Positions 59,216 through 64,000 of a stretch of 64,000 bases of DNA are shown here, one piece after another (the stretch's first letter is position 1; every line of letters begins with the position of its first letter). A program made the position numbers and the translations under genes. Source of the DNA: Symbiodinium sp. CCMP2592 (Eukaryota > Sar > Dinophyceae > Suessiales > Symbiodiniaceae); assembly GCA_905221615.1 (NCBI GenBank), contig CAJNDT010001003.1, positions 38,579 through 102,578 on the forward strand, read 5' to 3'. The notes below the pieces were generated by a model. That model had not been told where the DNA came from. It searched no databases and saw only the letters and a program-made list of their open reading frames with translations.

Positions 59216-59317
59216 TAGAAACCTGTTAAGGGAACAATTTTAGACTGTATTTCACTGATGAACAAGCTGAGAATTGTCAATTTGGAACACAATTGCTGTT
59301 GCACTTTCAATCTACTC

Positions 59318-59361
59318 ATGCGCGCATGTGCGCGCGCGCCCGCGCGCATTCGCGCGCGAGT
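59318..59361. repeat. Alternating CG/CA tract
   Basis: GCGCGCATGTGCGCGCGCGC and continuation: alternating purine-pyrimidine, capable of Z-DNA. Confidence 0.85.
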
Positions 59362-59529
59362 ATCTGAAGAGAACGTTCATTGATGTGCATCTGGACAGAG
59401 AAGAGCTGGGGCTTTTCACAGGTTCTCTTTGATGACAACTGCATTTGCCTTGCATTTGCTCTCAAGTGGAAGATTGAGCAGAAACAAGAGTTCACCGTTT
59501 CAAATGCATGGTGGCTTGAAATGTATCAA

Positions 59530-60765
59530 CAATTCCTTGCATTTGCAATGTTTCAAATTGGCCCATAATGCAAGAATGTTTGTGTGAAAATGCATTGGAA
59601 CAAGATTTTTGCATGGGTAAAACTAAATCTTTGCATGGAAGCTTGCATTTGGGATGTTTCAAAATTCGCCTGTAATGCAAGAATGTCTGTGGGAAAATGC
59701 ATTGGAACAAGAGTTTTTGCATGGGTGGAGCGAAATCTTTGCATGGAAGCTTGCATTTCGAATGTCTCCAAATTGGCCCACAATGCAAGAATGTCTGTGT
59801 TAAAATGCATTGGTTGCATGGGTGGGACTAAATCTTTGCATGGAAGCTTGCATTTGGGATGTTTCAAAATTCGCCCGTAATGCAAGAATGTCTCTGTAAA
59901 AATGCATTGGAACAAGAGTTTTTGTATGGGTGGAGCAAAACCTTTGCATGGAAGCTTGCATTTCGAATGTCTCCAAATTGGCCCACAATGCAAGAATGTC
60001 TGTGTTAAAATGCATTGGTTGCATGGGTGGGACTAAATCTTTGCATGGAAGCTTGCATTTGGGATGTTTCAAAATTCGCCCGTAATGCAAGAATGTCTGT
60101 GTAAAAATGCATTGGAACAAGAGTTTTTGTATGGGTGGAGCAAAATCTTTGCATGGAAGCTTGCATTTCGAATGTCTCCAAATTGGCCCACAATGCAAGA
60201 ATGTCTGTGTTAAAATGCATTGGTTGCATGGGTGGGTCTAAATCTTTGCATGGAAGCTTGCATTTGGGATGTTTCAAAATTCGCCCGTAATGCAAGAATG
60301 TCTGTGGGAAAATGCATTGGAACAAAGTTTTTGCATGGGTGGAGCGAAATCTTTGCATGGAAGCTTGCATTTGGGATGTTTCAAAATTCGCCCGTAATGC
60401 AAGAATGTCTGTGTAAAAATGCATTGGAACAAGAGTTTTTGTATGGGTGGAGCGAAATCTTTGCATGGAAGCTTGCATTTCGAATGTCTCCAAATTGGCC
60501 CACAATGCAAGAATGTCTGTGTTAAAATGCATTGGTTGCATGGGTGGGACTAAATCTTTGCATGGAAGCTTGCATTTGGGATGTTTCAAAATTCGCCTGT
60601 AATGCAAGAATGTCTGTGTGAAAATGCATTGGAGCAAGAGTTTTTGTTTGGGTGGAGCAAAATCATTGCATGGAAGCTTGCATTTCGATTGTCTCCAAAT
60701 TGGCCCACAATGCAAGAATGTCTGTGTTGAAATGCATTGGTTGCATGGGTGAGTCTTAATTTCTT
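59530..60765. repeat. Satellite of about 205-bp higher-order units
   Basis: Two related subunits of about 105 bp alternate: one with TTGCATTTGGGATGTTTCAA, the other with TTGCATTTCGAATGTCTCCA. They share GCAAGAATGTCTGTG and CTTTGCATGGAAGCTTGCAT. About six units. Long minus-strand frames (up to 236 codons) reflect the repeat, not a gene. Confidence 0.93.
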
Positions 60766-60768
60766 TGC

Positions 60769-61835
60769 ATGGGCACAGTCATGAAAATGGCAATTTCCCT
60801 TTTTCATACAAATTCCATATTGGTTGCTGTGTTGTGTGAGCAGGACAATTGTTTGCATTGCCCGAACATTTTGGCTCAACTCTGTGAATTGCATGAACAT
60901 TGTGCTGGCTGTCTAACCTTTCATGTTCTCAATTGTCGAACAAGACCAGGTCAACATTGTGGTGGCTGTGTAGCTCATATTTCCTTTTGCCATCCTGGAC
61001 ATCAAACATGTGGGTTCATGTCAATGGATGGGTCAAGCTTCCGCCTGGAGCACAGGTCTGGCATGAGGCTGAGTCGGGTGCACGCAACAAGCGGACTTGG
61101 GAAGCCCAAAGCCAAAGCAGCGAAGACCCCACACCACATGAGACTACGGATTGGGCAGGTCGTGGCTGGCAGAACTACGATCAAACAGAAGGAGTTGCCA
61201 TCCAGTCAAGTCAGGACCCTCCAGTGGACATGGAAGAAGACAACGACCGTCCGATTCAGCAAAAGAGCAAACACCAGAAGATGACATATCCTTGCGACTC
61301 CTGGGAGGCAAACTCCTGGGATAATCCAAAAGACTCCTGGTGGAAGTGGAAAGGCGGCTGGCATGATTGGAATGAGTCCTACCCGTCTGCGCTGGTTGAC
61401 TCCACGGCAGAGGCCAACCCGGGTGAGGTCAACCCGAACCCGGAGGCCAACCTGAACGCGGAGGGTGCCAGTTACACATGTCTTCAAGGAGAGGAGTCAG
61501 TGGACGCAAAAATGGCAGGTGCTGTGCAGTCAATGCAATTGAGTTCAGAGATTCCATTGCCTCCATTGCCTTCAGATTCCAATGCAGCTTTGCTCTTGCC
61601 GAATCCGAATGTGATCGCTTCTGATGCTCCGGACTTGGTTCTTCCAGCAGCAACAGCAGCAGCAGCTGCCGCGAGCTCTTCAGGGGATTTGGCTCTGAGT
61701 CCAACCCGGTCTGAATCTCAGTTGCCAATGGCCAGTGGCGATGGTGTGCACACTAAATTCAAGTTGCAGCTTCTGAAACATAAGAACAACGAGTCCAAAA
61801 AGAGGAAGAGCCAAAGGAATGACAAGCACAAGTGA
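60769..61835 (+). CDS. Cys-rich segment plus Trp/Asp and Ala-rich protein, frames joined by intron or shift
   Basis: The frame from about 60841 to 61020 is Cys/His-rich (CLHCPNILAQLCELHEHCAG, HCGGCVAHISFCHPGHQTC), zinc-binding in style. From about 61050 the other plus frame is better: RNKRTWEAQSQSSEDPTPHE, WKWKGGWHDWNESYPSALVD, an Ala run, then a basic end KKRKSQRNDKHK at TGA 61833-61835. One gene with a junction near 61000-61050 is likely. Unrecognised. Confidence 0.45.
60867..60879 (+). other. Spliced-leader-like 13-mer
   Basis: CATTTTGGCTCAA, preceded by CCCGAA. Matches 13 consecutive bases of the dinoflagellate spliced leader (CCATTTTGGCTCAAG) and diverges at the final G. It lies at the start of a Cys-rich frame and could be a relic of a reinserted mRNA, or chance. 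Confidence 0.3.
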
Positions 61836-62109
61836 CAAATTTTGAACAACTGTATAAAGAATCAAGCAAGTTGAATTCACTACTTGTGCTGTATTGCAGA
61901 ATTGCAGCAGCACCGTGCTCAATAACAGCTTCTTCCTTTGCCATGTGTATAGATTATGTTGGCTTTTTTGCATAGGGGCAAGCACGATTGTGACATTCAT
62001 GTCAAAATTCCAGTGCGGTTCTTTGGGATGTTACTTGTTCAATTGCTTTCTTTGCCACCACTGTCAGTGAGGTCAGGCCATGTGATGTCCTCCATGATTT
62101 GTGCATATC

Positions 62110-62119
62110 TTGGCTCAAG
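62110..62119 (+). other. Spliced-leader-like 10-mer before an ATG
   Basis: TTGGCTCAAG, the last ten bases of the dinoflagellate spliced leader, eight bases before ATG 62128 (GCAGAAAC between). The position in a 5' leader supports a relic, the length does not prove it. Confidence 0.35.
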
Positions 62120-62127
62120 GCAGAAAC

Positions 62128-62472
62128 ATGACTTTGGCTGAAGAACAGCAATGGGCTTTGGAAGCAGTGCAGGCTCTACCGCCTACTTGGCCGGAGGTGG
62201 AAGGAAACCGAGTCAGTGATTGCTTGTTACATTTGTTGCAGTGTGACCTGCCATTGGCCTGGTCTCATCGATTGCTTCTCTTCAAAGCCAAGACCATGTT
62301 GGCGGCTCTCATCGCTCCGTCACCCCATGATGTGCCAGCAAACAATTCTGACGATGATGATACACTTCTGACAGCTGATTCATTTCAATTGAGGTGGCAT
62401 TGTGTCAGTGCCTTCAGAGCAATCATCCTGATGTGTTTGTCCTTTGAACAAAACCGCTGTGTTGTTTGTTAA
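62128..62472 (+). CDS. Unrecognised 114-residue protein
   Basis: MTLAEEQQWALEAVQALPPT from ATG 62128. Helical and Leu/Trp-rich with an acidic loop (SDDDD); ends CLSFEQNRCVVC. A GTG-initiated extension to 62101 would translate the leader-like word and is less likely. Confidence 0.5.
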   Translation: MTLAEEQQWALEAVQALPPTWPEVEGNRVSDCLLHLLQCDLPLAWSHRLLLFKAKTMLAALIAPSPHDVPANNSDDDDTLLTADSFQLRWHCVSAFRAIILMCLSFEQNRCVVC

Positions 62473-62523
62473 ATCATAACACATAACCATAATAAAGTGT
62501 TGCTGCCCCCCTGAGGTCACTAC

Positions 62524-62721
62524 GTGCTGGAGGATCTGCAGGTGCTCTGTGACTTGGAGATTGACATTTCCGATTCACGGTCAACATGGCAACAAGTGAG
62601 CACTCTCTTGGCTGACTGCTTTCAGTCAAATTCAATTTCGCAATGTTCACACCCGGGCCAGAAAGGGTCGGGCAAAACCAAAAGTGAGATTCGGCAGTGG
62701 TACAAGTACAATGTTTACTAG
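62524..62721 (+). CDS. Exon-like ORF without ATG
   Basis: 65 codons (LEDLQVLCDLEIDISDSRST, then a basic end KTKSEIRQWYKYNVY). No ATG. Upstream GCCCCCCTGAG is acceptor-like, so it may be an internal or last exon. Confidence 0.3.
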   Translation: MLEDLQVLCDLEIDISDSRSTWQQVSTLLADCFQSNSISQCSHPGQKGSGKTKSEIRQWYKYNVY

Positions 62722-62944
62722 CTCGCTTGTTTCTGCTAATACTGTGTGGACCAACACGGCTCGGAATGGCTGCAACAAATAAGAAGCTCTGTGCTTTTCG
62801 GAGCTTTCTGTACTGTAGTCATCTGTATGTCCTGCAGTGTTGCTTCAACTTTGAATTGTCAATTGTGTTTGCCTGAATTGCTCAAGGGTTCGGTTTGAAG
62901 TACCATTGCTACAGGAACACCAATTGCCTGTAGTTGCAGAAGCC

Positions 62945-63657
62945 ATGGCAGGGCTTATTCACCGACGCCACAAGCGGGCCCGTCTTGCGGATTCCAGGAA
63001 TGGCAATGGACAGCACATGGTCATGACAGGCCAGATGCAGCCGACCATGCCCCCAATGATGTTTCCAGCTCATCCTTAAATGACCATGAACCCCGGCACA
63101 TTGATGGGCATGAACCCGGGTATGAACATGCCCATGATGCACCCATGCACTGGCATGCAGAATAATATGTCGATGCCCATGCACGGTTCGGCAAACCCGG
63201 CTGCTGCGATGCAGGGCAATCCGATGATGAATGCCCATATGAATATGATGCCAGGATTCTCCCCCCCCAGGTGAATGAGGTGGATGACGATTCGGAACAG
63301 GAAGAGGAGGAGGAATCCGACAGGGCCACAGCACAACATCAGCAGGTGGTTCCGGAAGTTCTATCAGCATCGGGCTCGGGAAATGAAGTGCCTCAGGGCC
63401 CTGTGACAGTTCCTGCTCATCCTGTGCAGCCCCTCCCACCACCCACAGTCGGCTATGTTTACAACAAGGGGGAGGATGCCACAATCACAGGGAGCACAAC
63501 AGTATTGAAAGGTCTTCCAAGGACAATGCTTGTGGCCAGCTTGGAGAAATTGTACGGTGAGCTGGAGGCGGGACAGGAATTCCCATTTGTGTCACTTGTT
63601 TTTGTTTGTGCATTTGACAATTTGTCTAACATGATGAGAAGATGCTATGAACGCTGA
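62945..63657 (+). pseudogene. Met/Pro-rich protein with one in-frame stop and one C-run shift
   Basis: ATG 62945 (MAGLIHRRHKRARLADSRNG) runs to TAA at 63077. The same frame continues immediately with a Met/Asn/Pro-rich stretch (MNPGTLMGMNPGMNMPMMHP) to 63274. At an 8-C run (63261-63268) the coding frame moves by one base to DSEQEEEEESDRATAQHQQV... ending 63657. One extra C would keep it open. Either a sequencing error, a real pseudogene or, at CCCCCCCCAG, a splice acceptor. Confidence 0.4.
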
Positions 63658-63886
63658 GGCTGGGTACCTCAGTCAATTGAGCCAAAGGGGACTCTTGGTA
63701 CTTCTGTGGATGCTGACGAGGCTCAGGCCAAGTAGCCTGCTCTCTTATCTCCGTGACTTGTCAGATGTTATTGCCAGGACACTATAGAGGAAATGTCATT
63801 TTGGGTCAGTGAATGATCATGCCATTACGGGTTGTTCGTCTGGTCGGTTTTTTCAGCTTTATTATTCATAAGAACATTCAATTGAG

Positions 63887-64000
63887 ACTTCATCTTTGGC
63901 TGTGCAGGTGTGATATCCTACGAAGACTTGCACATGCGGTTTCAAACGGCATTCAATCGTGTCCGACGGTGCGAACCACAGTTCATGGAACAGTTGGCCT
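63887..64000 (+). CDS. Start of a further exon or ORF, cut by window end
   Basis: From about 63887 the frame is open to the end (VISYEDLHMRFQTAFNRVRR). TGTGCAG at 63901-63907 could be a splice acceptor. No ATG before MRFQ. Confidence 0.3.

Noticed and set aside
59251..59290. Hammerhead ribozyme core near CTGATGA
   Set aside because: CTGATGA is present but the required GAAA and stem partners are not.
59553..60715. Minus-strand ORFs up to 236 codons
   Set aside because: They are reading frames of the 205-bp satellite with peptide repeats following each unit; no sign of independent coding constraint.

Overview
The window looks like nuclear DNA of a dinoflagellate. This is inferred from genes in long same-strand runs, retroelement proteins with Gly-Lys-rich (GKGKGK) Gag tails, ORFs preceded by pyrimidine tracts ending in AG (as expected where mRNAs are capped by spliced-leader trans-splicing), short near-matches to the dinoflagellate spliced leader, and many tandem repeats. 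No rRNA, tRNA, CRISPR array or bacterial operon was seen.

Layout. (1) 1-1803: the 5' end of a minus-strand coiled-coil gene and unassigned DNA. (2) 1804-13113: a nearly complete tyrosine-recombinase retrotransposon of DIRS type with PAT/Ngaro-style split direct repeats (A1 ... B1-A2-B2). It carries two Cys-rich accessory ORFs, a tyrosine recombinase, a CCHC Gag and, behind a leaky-looking TGA-CTAG stop, a fusion of a C5-cytosine-methyltransferase-like domain with reverse transcriptase and RNase H. The second accessory ORF is broken by a local inversion. (3) 13114-15620: degraded minus-strand sequence. (4) 15626-26621: a Ty1/copia LTR retrotransposon with two identical 177-bp LTRs, a 5-bp target duplication (CTTCT) and one 3449-codon ORF with unusual N- and C-terminal extensions. 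It splits a minus-strand host ORF whose frame continues exactly on the other side. (5) 26622-40230: a run of minus-strand genes (coiled-coil/unknown, two kinase-like copies of which one is frameshifted, ubiquitin-like/ankyrin, two J-domain copies, PDZ-like), many preceded by the same short repeat (R1) and often a second module (R2). (6) 40480-41700: decayed plus-strand retroelement and helicase-like relics. (7) 42020-43810: a large imperfect inverted repeat built of about 63-bp minisatellite units around an AT-rich core. It lies between the leftward and rightward gene arrays, where a divergent strand-switch region would be expected. (8) 43930-46900: simple and minisatellite repeats. (9) 46900-64000: about 15 small plus-strand orphan ORFs, separated by short spacers rich in the palindrome CAATTG and interrupted by a 174-bp tandem repeat and a roughly 205-bp satellite.

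The most unusual signals are at nucleotide level and cut across reading frames. The DIRS element is studded with perfect short inverted repeats separated by AGT or AGC, always in element-sense orientation. The copia element carries the hexamer AGGAAC every 50-120 bases in all three frames and in its UTRs and LTRs. The right-hand array is enriched in CAATTG. Gene functions are given only where motifs could be read; most right-array proteins were not recognised.
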